DNA from: Candidatus Zixiibacteriota bacterium
GTDB taxonomy: Bacteria > Zixibacteria > MSB-5A5 > GN15 > PGXB01
Reading direction: 5' to 3'
NCBI GenBank assembly: GCA_026397505.1
Contig: JAPLUR010000061.1
Location: forward strand, 48,005-112,004
DNA length: 64,000 nt
In this document: positions 55,505-64,000 of the stretch, in pieces
Position numbering within the stretch: the first letter of the stretch is position 1
How the letters are laid out: each line of letters begins with the position of its first letter
Notes under the pieces: model-generated
Databases searched by the model: none
What the model was told of the DNA's origin: nothing
What the model saw: only the letters and a program-made list of their open reading frames with translations
Made by a program: the position numbers and the translations under genes

Positions 55505-57856
55505 CTATTCGTTAAAAGACGACATACTCGGCAGAAGGCCTTTCTTCTTAAGATCCTGCAACTCGCGGTTAATCCGCCGCAATTGCTCGATATCAACGCC
55601 CGCTGGAGCCGAACTTGCCATCTTTCCCGTTGTGACGAATGGCTGAACCGCCAGCCAGTCCATCATCTCATTGAATATCGTCTGTGCCGTCTGTTCGGGA
55701 ACGGGCAGAAAGGTGAACGAGAAATGAGAAGTACGGAACAGAGGGGTTTCGTAACGGCATGCCACGACTGATCCATCAAACTTCTCCACATTTCCGACCC
55801 GGATGTTGCACTTATACTCAATCTTCGGAGAACGTGTTCCATATGCCGATCTATAGAGGTAAAGCGGTTCCGTACCGTACCCCCTCTCAATATAACCAAC
55901 TTCAGGAAGCGCTCCGCCAGAATCAACCAATATGGAACCATCCGCGCAGCGATACGGGAATTCATAGATTCCTAAACCAGGAGTATTAAGCTTCTTATAC
56001 CAGAGATAGCGCGTCTCCAAAAGAGTACTATCAAGCCTGATATCGGGCAGGAATGAAGTCATGGAATAGGCCCCGATAAAATCCTCGATGCGGATCTGGC
56101 CCGCGGGCCCAAACGGAGTGGGAGATCCCGGCGGCGGGAAATAAACATCAAAGCCGAACCAGGCGGTCCAGTGAATCGCATCGACACCGAAATAGCGCCG
56201 GTAGGACTCTGGAGCATCCATTCTCATGGGAATATAATCAGTCGGTGACGACGAGAACGGCCCGCGCACCATGGCCCAGGCGCTCATTCCGGCGCTGATT
56301 CCCTTAATTATTTCCAGACCCTCGATAGTGGCTATCTGCAACTGCCTGCTGGGAGTATCCTTGATCAGAATTATTATCTTGTGCTTGAGAACATCGCGCA
56401 GACCAACAGAGCCAACTCCCAGGCTGGGAGCATTCTTGAGGTTGCCAATCTGATAATAATCCTGAGTGCACCGAAACCTGGGATAGTCGATTTCAGCGGC
56501 CAATACTCCGTTTGTATCATAGATATTAAGCATCGGCAGGATATTGGCCGTGTCAAAAGAGCCGGGTTTCCAATTATTGATAAGTCGTCCATAGACTTCC
56601 TTTACCGTGGCGGGAGCAGTAGAGGGAAAGGTGTCATTTTGGCCAGTACCATATTTCATTCCCGGGAATACCGGCCAGTTCATGAAGCCGCGGGATGCAT
56701 AACCCATCGGGGTGGCATCCAGAACCAGCACGTCACGCTCAAATTTCGGTTCGATGACTGTAAGCCATTTATATTCAGGGACAGGGTCCGGTACCTTGGA
56801 ATCATCCCGCGCCTGGCACCACAACATAAAATACTCTAGACGAGTAGTGTCCTCGGCCGGCTTAACACTCTGCTTGCCGAAAACATCATAAATATTGGTA
56901 GCGGACTCATAGGTCCAGTAGGAGCTGCTTAATGGATCATGCGACTCCGCAGCCACACGATTCAAACTGTCCGTCAGGGAGTCCAACAAGACAAAATTAG
57001 ACCAATTCCCAATCGGACTTCCGGCCTGTAAGGTATCGACCAGAATGAAGTTGAAGGTGGTATCGACGGTCGTGTCCGGCGGGACGATGGTAGTATCAAT
57101 AGTCGTGTCGATATCTCTGATCGTCCGATAAAAATCTCCCTTTTTGTAGAAATCACCATACAAATCGACAAAAACGGACTTGACATAGTCATTGTTTATT
57201 TTTACCATCTCCGAACTGTCAAAAGGACCATACAACTTCCAATGAAATTCGAAGGGGGGTGCATTGCGAGGATAATCTATCCGGTCTTCACCCTCGAAAG
57301 AGACACTCACACCTTCAAGAACACCTGAACTCGACTTGGCATTGACATATGGATCGATGAGTTCATTGGCCGAAATCCTAGTATCCGGGAAGTGATTATT
57401 CTTACTGAACTTCCGATAAATGATTCTGGATTTGGCGCCCAGATTATCAATGGCCTGAAGAAAGATACAGGAAGATATGTATCTTCTGACCGGATCTCGG
57501 ACGTCGGCCGACATCTTAATCCTGTCTTTGGAATTGGGATTTTCCAGCTTGACCGGAAGGACTTTCCAGGGCAGAGAATCATCCGGCCTGGCAGCCAGAA
57601 AAGCCTCGGGATCGGGTCCGACAATCGAATCAAGAATCACCGCATACCGGAAAAGCCTGATAAAGCCATCAACATCGGTGCCATACCAGTAGACAGTCGT
57701 ATCCGAAGAGAACCGCGCACCCTCTACGGGAATGTTGACGAATTCAACAATCGGCGCCTGATTGACGCGCGGGGGACCTTTGATTTCTTTTGTGCATCCG
57801 CCCCAGATATATATACCTAATATCAGCGCGGAAATTATCAGCAGACTCCGCTTCAT
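55505..57856 (-). CDS. large surface lipoprotein, unknown function
   Basis: 783 residues with a lipoprotein signal ending in YIWGGC (Cys21). The first 130 residues look like Ig/fibronectin-type strands (VEFVNIPVEGARFSSDTTVYWYGTDVDGFI); the rest is mixed, with long Tyr/Asp/Pro-rich stretches. No enzymatic motif was recognised. It lies 39 nt downstream of the PorV-like gene, third in the operon that begins with the TonB-dependent receptor, so it may be the surface-exposed partner of that receptor, as SusD-like lipoproteins are; it does not look like SusD itself. Confidence 0.75.
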   Translation of the reverse strand: MKRSLLIISALILGIYIWGGCTKEIKGPPRVNQAPIVEFVNIPVEGARFSSDTTVYWYGTDVDGFIRLFRYAVILDSIVGPDPEAFLAARPDDSLPWKVLPVKLENPNSKDRIKMSADVRDPVRRYISSCIFLQAIDNLGAKSRIIYRKFSKNNHFPDTRISANELIDPYVNAKSSSGVLEGVSVSFEGEDRIDYPRNAPPFEFHWKLYGPFDSSEMVKINNDYVKSVFVDLYGDFYKKGDFYRTIRDIDTTIDTTIVPPDTTVDTTFNFILVDTLQAGSPIGNWSNFVLLDSLTDSLNRVAAESHDPLSSSYWTYESATNIYDVFGKQSVKPAEDTTRLEYFMLWCQARDDSKVPDPVPEYKWLTVIEPKFERDVLVLDATPMGYASRGFMNWPVFPGMKYGTGQNDTFPSTAPATVKEVYGRLINNWKPGSFDTANILPMLNIYDTNGVLAAEIDYPRFRCTQDYYQIGNLKNAPSLGVGSVGLRDVLKHKIIILIKDTPSRQLQIATIEGLEIIKGISAGMSAWAMVRGPFSSSPTDYIPMRMDAPESYRRYFGVDAIHWTAWFGFDVYFPPPGSPTPFGPAGQIRIEDFIGAYSMTSFLPDIRLDSTLLETRYLWYKKLNTPGLGIYEFPYRCADGSILVDSGGALPEVGYIERGYGTEPLYLYRSAYGTRSPKIEYKCNIRVGNVEKFDGSVVACRYETPLFRTSHFSFTFLPVPEQTAQTIFNEMMDWLAVQPFVTTGKMASSAPAGVDIEQLRRINRELQDLKKKGLLPSMSSFNE

Positions 57857-57895
57857 ATTATTTCCTCCATTATATTTAAGCCTGATGCCATCATC

Positions 57896-58849
57896 CTAAA
57901 ACGCCAGACCGATCGAGAATCTATGAACCTGGGTCAACCAGCCAAAGTCCTGATAAGCATAGTCAACCGAGAGATCCATATCACCGCCTATGGGCAGGCG
58001 TAACCCGCCTCCGGCGGTGAATCCGTCGGAGTCATAGTTGAGCCTCTCACCGACACGGAGGCTGAATTTATTCTGAAAGGTGTATTCCAGACCGGCATTA
58101 TATTTCTCGAGATTGTCCGACGGATGGTTGCCTTCGGCTGAAATCGTCATCGAATGATTGTCATTACTGAGCAGATCGATGGCGGCGCCAAATTTAAAAT
58201 TGATCGGAAGCGGAAATCCCTTCTCGATGAATTTGAAGTCGGGACCGAAATTAGTGATAACCATGGCGATCTTAAAGTTCCGGTACCCCGAGTTATAACA
58301 GGTGCCGACATCAGCGGCCCAGCCGGAAGCGCTTACGGTCTCCAAATTCTCCTGAATATATTTGGCCGTAAACCCCACCGAGAACTTGTCCGTAAGGAAT
58401 CGACCATAACTGATACCGACCGCCAGATCGCCGGCAGAGAAGTATTGCGCATTGCCGTCATGATCGACGCCGTGAGGATAGGAGTGGTTGGTATAGAGAA
58501 TATCCCCTGTATTAAGGGAATAAACCCCAACGCCAACAACTCCCCCCACCGCTTCCAGCGGAACGGCCATGGCGAAAAATTCATAATTAATGCCGGACGG
58601 CATGGAGATGTGCGTGAACATCGCCTCACGGCCGTACACATAGGTCAGAGCCGCCGGGTTGTAATATATCGCCGATGCATCATTGACCCGGGCGGTAAAA
58701 GCGTCTCCCATCCCCATCGCCCTCGCCGAGACTCCCAACTCAAGGAAGTTGAGTCCCGTAGTCCCGACTTTGGCCTGGCTAAAGGCCAGTGACGGCAGGA
58801 GCAGAAGCAGCACGCCCAGCAGACTTGGGTAAAATCTATGAAACCTCAT
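57896..58849 (-). CDS. PorV/UPF0164-like outer-membrane protein (copy 3)
   Basis: 317 residues from the ATG at 58849, where GAGGAG lies 9 nt upstream; the longer reading from 58876 lacks such a site. A signal peptide ends at AFSQ (about 24). The signature GVSARAMGMGDAFTARVNDA with YYNPAALTYV is typical, and the barrel ends in FSIGLAF. It follows the receptor gene by 36 nt. It may shuttle or support secreted proteins at the outer membrane. Confidence 0.85.
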   Translation of the reverse strand: MRFHRFYPSLLGVLLLLLPSLAFSQAKVGTTGLNFLELGVSARAMGMGDAFTARVNDASAIYYNPAALTYVYGREAMFTHISMPSGINYEFFAMAVPLEAVGGVVGVGVYSLNTGDILYTNHSYPHGVDHDGNAQYFSAGDLAVGISYGRFLTDKFSVGFTAKYIQENLETVSASGWAADVGTCYNSGYRNFKIAMVITNFGPDFKFIEKGFPLPINFKFGAAIDLLSNDNHSMTISAEGNHPSDNLEKYNAGLEYTFQNKFSLRVGERLNYDSDGFTAGGGLRLPIGGDMDLSVDYAYQDFGWLTQVHRFSIGLAF

Positions 58850-58885
58850 TTGCCATTTCTCCTCTATAAAAATCACTCACAATTT

Positions 58886-61800
58886 TCAGATACTCACCTG
58901 GAGACCGAATTTAATCTGTCGTCCATACTGCCAGTTCTGGGGATTGCGGTCGTATTCTGTGCCCCCGGTAACATTATAACCGTCATTCTGGCCGGTATCG
59001 GCACGGCCGGTTTCACTGAATACTCCCTGAACGTTTCTGTTGTTGAGCAGGTTGTCAACCCAGACAATGAAGCGCCAGTTGAGCGTCACCAGCTTGAAAT
59101 ATTTCTCGAAGCGAACATCAAAGTTGATCGTGGACGGGCGACGAAGCGAGTTCTCATCGATATCGATTCCCTGTTCCACATTAAGGTTGGGATACTTCTT
59201 TCCGGGAGTGAAGGGTCTTCCGCTTTCATAAGAACCCTGAACCGAGAAAGTCCAGCCGTTAGGAATCGGCAGACCGAATAATTTCGGTTTCATGGTTTCA
59301 GGGATCACCAACTGGATACCGCATTTCAACGAATGCCGAATATCGTTATCAAGCGGCTTCTCCGAGAGAGATTCACGGCTGAGATAGAAATCGCTGAAAT
59401 AGGAGGTGCGGGCCTGCGATTGCTTTCCGTAAGCAAAGGCATAAGTATAGTTTACTTCTCCGTTGATCAGGCGGCCGCCCCGTTTGTCAACAGTGACCTC
59501 AAATCCTCTACTCCGCCCATAGTCTCGATTCTCATATCTCTGAACCACCAGAGCACCGCCACCCAACCTGATATTGGCGCTGTTGATCTTATCGAATTCG
59601 TCTTTAAAATAACCGGAAACGTCAATTGAGTAATCCTCCGACATCGCATATTTGACACCGAAGGAATACTGAATCGTCTTCTCATAATCAAGATTGTAAT
59701 TGCCGACCACATCGTTGGCCGATGCCGCTGTGGTATTTCTATCATACATAAAAGAATAGGAAGGCAACTGATAGAAATGGCCATAGTTGAAGTGAATCTT
59801 GGCCTTATCCGATATCGGGTATGAGAAACCGATACGGGGCGAAAACCTTGTGCGGTCACCGAGAATCAACCCGCTGCCCAGATCATCATTGGCCGCCACA
59901 CTATCCAAACCATTGGTCTGAATAAAGAAATCGTAACGGAAACCGAGGCTGGCAATCATGGAACCGTACTCAAGGTTATCTCTCAGATAAACTGAGCCGT
60001 TGAGGGGCCGATAGTCATAGAAATCCCGCAACTCGCCGATACCGGGATAAAGCCCGGCGTCGGAGCGACCGGTATAGGGCTGTTCCAGCGAACGGATATC
60101 CTGCTTCACCAGATACTCTTTCCTTAACTCCGCACCGGCTTTAATTTCGTGAGCGCCCAGCTGGCGGAAAAGGCGACCCTCCAGAACATATTGCTCAACA
60201 CTGCGACGATGCCAGACCGTCTCATTTTGATAACTACCTACATTTAAAAAGTTCTGGGTACCGCCATAATCATAGCGGCCGTTCCCGTTAGGGTCAGTGA
60301 AAGGCTCGCCCACGTCATATCTCTGGTTCGGCGGGTCATAAATACCATTACCATTTCGATCGATGAAAGGTATTCCCGGTGTCCAGCGTTCAAGCGGGTA
60401 TGTATATCGGGAATTCCGGTCGAGGTCCTGATTAGCAGCAGTATCTCGGGACATGACAAAAATGTCAATTCCCGGATCATAAAAACCGTTATTGTTGACA
60501 TCGGTAAACGGTTCCCCGAGGTTGACATCACCATCAAGGTAAGGTTCCGGATCATGGGCATCAATCACATCCCGGCGGTCCGCATCATAACGGCCGTCAC
60601 CATCGGTATCATAGAGATAATCCCCTCGATCCCATTGCCCGTTGCCGTTAAGGTCAATATATGGCTCGCCTTCCAGCCCGCCGCCGCGAGACCCATCATT
60701 AAACCTGAAATTGGTCATGTAGTTATATCCGGCCTGAGCGTTATTAAGAAAAGGAAAATTACCGTATGTATATGCCGGGGCGGCAAGATCCCTTCCGTAA
60801 ATCATCGTGTCCGGGAAAATATTGATAACCGGCTCGGGAGGATCATATACGCCATTGCGGTTGCGGTCATCATAACCCTCGAACTGATAGTAGCGCAGGA
60901 ACTGATCGGGATTAAGACCCTTGCCCGGATTATTGGGATCACCCGGTTTGTACTGAACTTCCCGGTTATAATAAGATGCTTTCAGGTAGTAATGCATGTT
61001 CTTGGATAGCTGATGAGTCATTTCCACTGCATATGACTGCCACTTGGTCTCATTAATCGGGGCCGTATTGGGAGAATAGCGATATTGCCAGTCAAAAAGA
61101 GTATTGCGATTTACGCTCGATTTGTAGGAGAAAATCATCTTCATATTATTGAGCGGTTTCATCATGACATTGGCATTGATGCTATAATCATTAACCTGCC
61201 GTTCCGGCAACTCTATGCCGAAGAGATTGAATGCACGATACTTCTTGGCCGCAATCGGCGTTGCATATTTGTCATAGGGATAGGCGGTTCCGCTCTTGGT
61301 CATTTCCGCATAGAAGAAGTAAGTGACCTCTTTATCCTGGAGGAAATTCAATTTCAGGGCCGGCAAAATCTTGCTTTTCAGAATCGGATCCGGGCCGCTG
61401 AGGGTGAAATAGATATTGTCATAATTGCGGGAGTACTTATTCATCGTCGAATTCCCGAAATCGTCGGTCACAAACTGCATGGTCATATTGGTTTTGTCCG
61501 CGGCGCCGGTCTGAGTCGTAATCTTCACGATACCAGAGAGGGCATTACCGTATTCCGGGTCAAAACCGTCTTTAATTATACTGATTTCCTGAATGGAGCC
61601 GGAAGTCAGCGACAGACCGAAAGAGGTCGGGCCATAGCCGCCAAGCGGGTCGCCAATAGTAACACCGTCAACCACATAGGCCACCTCGCCGACACGACCG
61701 CCGCGGATAATAATTTCACCCTGGGAAGTGGTTACGACACCGGCCGTCTGCTGCAACAACTGGTCGACATTCTGGACCGGCATGGTCTGGATGGTTTCAC

Positions 61801-62224
61801 GCGTTATTTTGACCATGTTGGTGGTCGTGTATTTGTCAATAACATCGCGGTCGGCGGTCACCCTAATGATTGTGTGGAGATCCGTAACCGCCTTGGTCAT
61901 CTGAACATTGATTTCCGTGGTGAGGTCGGTAGATACGTTCACCTCGGAAACCTCAACTGTGCTATAGTTAATCGATGTGATTTTCAGAATATATTTTTGG
62001 GGCGGAACCAGGTTGATGAGATATTTTCCATTGGGATCGGTCATTGCACCCTGAGAAGTTCCGGTAAGCAAAACCGAAGCGCCAGGAATTGGTTCACCTG
62101 TCTCCTTATCCGTTACGACTCCCTTGATCTTGCCATTGCCTCCGGCAAGAACGAGAGATGTTGAAATCAGCAATACGGACAAAATCGCCGCCCAAAATAA
62201 TAACTTCCTGGGCAATCCTGTCAT
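58886..62224 (-). CDS. TonB-dependent receptor with carboxypeptidase-like N-terminal domain and Asp/Asn-rich loops
   Basis: 1112 residues from the ATG at 62224, which has GAGGAGGAC a few bases upstream and opens a good signal peptide (LLFWAAILSVLLISTSLVLA); a longer in-frame ATG at 62308 has a poor site. A CarboxypepD-regulatory domain (about 32-115: GVVTDKETGEPIPGASV) precedes the plug (about 125-245) and a large barrel ending in FGLQVSI. Between about residues 448 and 661 lie six DxNxNGxxD-type loops (DRNRNGVYD, DLNGNGQWD, DTDGDGRYD, DVNNNGFYD, DRNGNGIYD, DPNGNGRYD), which look like calcium-binding loops in an extracellular insertion. Cargo unknown. Confidence 0.88.
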   Translation of the reverse strand: MTGLPRKLLFWAAILSVLLISTSLVLAGGNGKIKGVVTDKETGEPIPGASVLLTGTSQGAMTDPNGKYLINLVPPQKYILKITSINYSTVEVSEVNVSTDLTTEINVQMTKAVTDLHTIIRVTADRDVIDKYTTTNMVKITRETIQTMPVQNVDQLLQQTAGVVTTSQGEIIIRGGRVGEVAYVVDGVTIGDPLGGYGPTSFGLSLTSGSIQEISIIKDGFDPEYGNALSGIVKITTQTGAADKTNMTMQFVTDDFGNSTMNKYSRNYDNIYFTLSGPDPILKSKILPALKLNFLQDKEVTYFFYAEMTKSGTAYPYDKYATPIAAKKYRAFNLFGIELPERQVNDYSINANVMMKPLNNMKMIFSYKSSVNRNTLFDWQYRYSPNTAPINETKWQSYAVEMTHQLSKNMHYYLKASYYNREVQYKPGDPNNPGKGLNPDQFLRYYQFEGYDDRNRNGVYDPPEPVINIFPDTMIYGRDLAAPAYTYGNFPFLNNAQAGYNYMTNFRFNDGSRGGGLEGEPYIDLNGNGQWDRGDYLYDTDGDGRYDADRRDVIDAHDPEPYLDGDVNLGEPFTDVNNNGFYDPGIDIFVMSRDTAANQDLDRNSRYTYPLERWTPGIPFIDRNGNGIYDPPNQRYDVGEPFTDPNGNGRYDYGGTQNFLNVGSYQNETVWHRRSVEQYVLEGRLFRQLGAHEIKAGAELRKEYLVKQDIRSLEQPYTGRSDAGLYPGIGELRDFYDYRPLNGSVYLRDNLEYGSMIASLGFRYDFFIQTNGLDSVAANDDLGSGLILGDRTRFSPRIGFSYPISDKAKIHFNYGHFYQLPSYSFMYDRNTTAASANDVVGNYNLDYEKTIQYSFGVKYAMSEDYSIDVSGYFKDEFDKINSANIRLGGGALVVQRYENRDYGRSRGFEVTVDKRGGRLINGEVNYTYAFAYGKQSQARTSYFSDFYLSRESLSEKPLDNDIRHSLKCGIQLVIPETMKPKLFGLPIPNGWTFSVQGSYESGRPFTPGKKYPNLNVEQGIDIDENSLRRPSTINFDVRFEKYFKLVTLNWRFIVWVDNLLNNRNVQGVFSETGRADTGQNDGYNVTGGTEYDRNPQNWQYGRQIKFGLQVSI

Positions 62225-62434
62225 TTTCCTGTCCTCCTCAACTCTATTACTCGTTAACTTTTTTTTCATCATTCTTCCCACTGTATCTATATCTATCGAG
62301 ATAATCATTTCCTTTCGTTTTATCCATCAAATGGGGAAAGAGACGGAATGTGAGGAATTTTCCCGCCCTGCGCGTCACTCCCTCCAGGGTTGTCGCAAAC
62401 TTCCCATACCTCTAAAAATCTCTCATAGGCTTAT
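62225..62434 (-). other. long untranslated leader of the receptor gene
   Basis: About 200 nt between the predicted transcript start and the ATG at 62224. I see no hairpin or riboswitch pattern that I would name. An in-frame ATG at 62308 would extend the receptor N-terminally without a proper ribosome-binding site. Confidence 0.4.
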
Positions 62435-62464
62435 AAAATACCTACCAATCATCCTGCAAGTCAA
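62435..62464 (-). promoter_or_regulatory. candidate promoter of the receptor operon
   Basis: On the minus strand TTGACT (62459-62464), 18 nt, TATTTT (62435-62440). It implies a 5' leader of roughly 200 nt. The stretch from 62465 to 62546 shows nothing else I recognise. Confidence 0.45.
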
Positions 62465-62546
62465 GCGATTTTTTCCTTTTTTCCCGCTACCTCATCCGAC
62501 ACCTTACTGCTCTCAACTGTAAAGACTTGCGAATCGGGAAATCCGT

Positions 62547-63350
62547 TTAGAAAATTCCTCTTCGTGATAAAGAATTTTGCTGAAGATTCCTCCGCAAAAC
62601 ATCAATTTCCTGCTGATGCCGAGGGGAAACAGCCATAGGCACAAAGGCCAACCCGAATATTGAAGAAAAAACTCCTGGTAACACTGCCCGGAAATCTTCG
62701 ATAGAATATTTTCGCATCGGATTGCCGGGCCTGATCGCTTCATCCGCCCGGGGCCTCTGCCCTATCGCAGGAAACGGCTGAATACCATTAACCTTGAGCG
62801 ATCCCTGATGGATCAGAGAAGAGCCTATGCGACGCTGGGCGCCGCCCGCGATTTTCCTGCCATCTGCAATAATCTCCTACTTAGATAGGGAATTGAAACA
62901 GGACTTATCTGCAGAATTTCCGGCCATCCTGAAGCTCCGGTCGGAATGCTGGGCCCAGGAGGCCGTAATTCCAACCTCCCTGAATGATTCCACAACTGCC
63001 AGGGAAATCAGCGCATTGGTTTGAGAAAGACCCTGTAAAGTCTCCGGCAATGCCTCCAGTCGGGCACAGAAACTGAAAGTAATCTCATAAGGGTCATGAA
63101 AAATGGCCCGTCCTCCGGTTATTCTTCTGATAACAGGCAGGTTTGAATCAATCTGAGACCAATCCACCGCGCGAGCCGAATCCTGGTTGTAACCTATTGT
63201 GATTGCTGGGCTTGCCCATGTATAAAGACGAAGCGCGGCAGGCAGGTAAGGCCCCGAATCAGCCATGGCTCCAAACAGCCATTCATCAATGGCCATATTC
63301 AAATAAGGGTCGCAATTCGGTGTACACCAGAATCCCGCGGATTGTGACAT
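62547..63350 (-). pseudogene. lplA: lipoate-protein ligase A with one in-frame amber codon
   Basis: The first 157 codons (62880-63350) encode the N-terminal half of a lipoate ligase (NMAIDEWLF; AITIGYNQDSARAVDW; PVIRRITGGRAIFHDPYEIT). A TAG at 62877-62879 then stops the frame, but the same frame goes on with EIIADGRKIAGGAQRRIGSS and HQGSL, the conserved next blocks, to a TAA at 62547. The total of 267 codons matches the family. The TAG stands where a Tyr is usual (S-x-Y-E-I). Promoter and ribosome-binding site are intact. So this is a very recent nonsense mutation, a sequencing error, or a read-through codon; the enzyme would attach lipoate to 2-oxoacid dehydrogenase or glycine-cleavage proteins. 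Confidence 0.8.
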
Positions 63351-63373
63351 ATCATCCTTTCAAGACACCAAAG

Positions 63374-63401
63374 AATATAAGCATACCTTTCAGCGTGTCA
63401 A
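63374..63401 (-). promoter_or_regulatory. promoter of the lplA-like gene
   Basis: On the minus strand TTGACA (63396-63401), 16 nt, TATATT (63374-63379), with AAAGGATG just ahead of the ATG at 63350. Confidence 0.68.
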
Positions 63402-63500
63402 TAAATCGAGATTGCATATTCCCCAATATTGCTAATTAAGCCCTTGAGTGCACTTGTTTTGTCTTGCCAAGCAGCCCATTCATATTGTACTTTTCGAGTC

Positions 63501-64000
63501 ATGAGTAAAAATCATGGCTGGACTCCCACCGGAAAAATCAAACTGGCAATTATTGCCCTCCTTTTCCTGGTTGCCTTTGGCACCTCCGGTTTCATTCTCG
63601 TTGAGAGAATGGGGCTTTTGGAGAGTCTTTATATGACGGTCATCACCATGTCGACCGTCGGATTCGGCGAGGTAAGTCCGCTTCATCCGGGCGGACGGGT
63701 TTTCGTCATCTTTCTCATTGTGGCCAGCGTCGTCACCGTCACCTTTGCGGGGTCGGCCATAGGGCAGTTCATCCTGGAAGGCCAGCTTCGCAACATTTTG
63801 GGGAGAAGAAAAATGGATACCAAAATAAAAAATCTGAGTAATCACTACGTCATTGCCGGTTTCGGCCGGGTGGGGCGTAAAGTCGCTGAGGAATACACCC
63901 GGCGAAAAGTCCCCTTTGTCGTAATAGAGAATAATCCGACCGTTATCGGCGAATTGGAGAAAGAGAGTCTCTTATATATTAATGGTCCGGCAACCGAGGA
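63501..64000 (+). CDS. RCK-domain potassium channel, N-terminal part (3' end outside the window)
   Basis: The 166 residues present begin at an ATG without a clear Shine-Dalgarno site. Two membrane helices (about 14-34 and 70-92) flank the selectivity filter TVGFGE in MTVITMSTVGFGEVSP. From about 113 a TrkA-N/RCK domain starts, with the dinucleotide-binding motif VIAGFGRVGRKVAEE. This is the two-helix MthK/Kch-like channel layout, four subunits forming a K+ pore gated by the RCK ring. The remaining RCK domain is off the window. It is divergent from the lplA-like gene. Confidence 0.88.
   Translation, partial: MSKNHGWTPTGKIKLAIIALLFLVAFGTSGFILVERMGLLESLYMTVITMSTVGFGEVSPLHPGGRVFVIFLIVASVVTVTFAGSAIGQFILEGQLRNILGRRKMDTKIKNLSNHYVIAGFGRVGRKVAEEYTRRKVPFVVIENNPTVIGELEKESLLYINGPATE

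Noticed and set aside
60240..60880. Repeated pattern that could suggest a repeat array or CRISPR
   Set aside because: The repeats are coding: DxNxNGxxD loops of the receptor with uneven spacing and no conserved DNA repeat unit.
61085..62164. Open frame of 359 codons on the plus strand opposite the TonB-dependent receptor
   Set aside because: It lies wholly antisense to a clear receptor gene; its long open frame reflects the codon usage of the receptor. No signals or family resemblance.
62225..62308. N-terminally extended receptor from ATG 62308
   Set aside because: It would put 28 mostly polar residues ahead of a good signal peptide; the ATG at 62224 has the better ribosome-binding site.
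62513..62743. Separate 76-codon minus-strand frame downstream of the lplA fragment
   Set aside because: The conserved lplA text continues in the frame of the upstream half after the amber codon and accounts for this region.

Overview
The window comes from a diderm bacterium that looks like a member of the FCB superphylum, most like candidate divisions such as Zixibacteria; that placement is inference from gene content, not from a marker search. The signs are a complete Tol-Pal cluster, an Omp85-type barrel, a TonB-dependent receptor, three PorV/UPF0164-like outer-membrane proteins, and secreted proteins that end in FlgD/Por-type C-terminal domains with the YPNPFNP signature. Base composition is even. 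I see no insertion sequence, prophage, CRISPR array, rRNA or tRNA.

Layout, left to right. 1-6.5 kb: the end of an Omp85-like barrel, then a GAF-PAS histidine kinase abutting a Ser/Thr kinase-TPR protein, and a convergent 22-residue microprotein gene with its own ribosome-binding site and terminator. 6.5-11.7 kb: a SoxB-like FAD oxidoreductase, then a GlmL/MutL-like ATPase, a membrane-anchored exported protein and an unfamiliar protein with barrel-sandwich and KOW-like parts. 12-16.6 kb: tolQ-tolR-tolA-like-tolB-pal-cpoB. 16.6-23.4 kb: a small hypothetical gene, then a DNA polymerase IV gene overlapping a DnaE-type polymerase gene, then ligA. 23.4-25.3 kb: a Cys-rich lipoprotein with an internal duplication, and a YggN-like exported protein. 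25.4-30.9 kb (minus): a beta-propeller secreted protein, two PorV-like proteins and an isocitrate/isopropylmalate-type dehydrogenase, behind a leader with an attenuator-like hairpin. 31.2-32.2 kb: a multihaem cytochrome lipoprotein.

32.3-36.2 kb (minus): dusB-larB-larC-etfA. 36.3-40.2 kb: an FHA protein, a metallophosphoesterase and a CHASE2 Ser/Thr kinase, a second eukaryote-like signalling cluster. 40.2-45.4 kb (minus): a tightly packed housekeeping operon (transaldolase, purB, psd, pssA, purS, purQ, a small membrane protein, tatA, a hypothetical). 45.6-47.1 kb: ecfT and truA. 47.2-53 kb: an M6 metalloprotease and an S8 subtilase, both with C-terminal sorting domains. 53.3-55.5 kb: a GT39/ArnT-like glycosyltransferase with TPRs. 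55.5-62.3 kb (minus): a TonB-dependent receptor with calcium-loop-like insertions, a PorV-like protein and a large lipoprotein. 62.5-63.4 kb: a lipoate-protein ligase gene interrupted by one in-frame amber codon. 63.5 kb to the end: a truncated RCK-type potassium channel.

The best candidates for something undescribed are the 22-residue microprotein beside the kinase pair, the attenuated leader of the propeller/PorV operon, the SoxB-GlmL-barrel/KOW cluster, and the duplicated 7-cysteine lipoprotein. The amber-interrupted lplA is the clearest anomaly at the single-base level.
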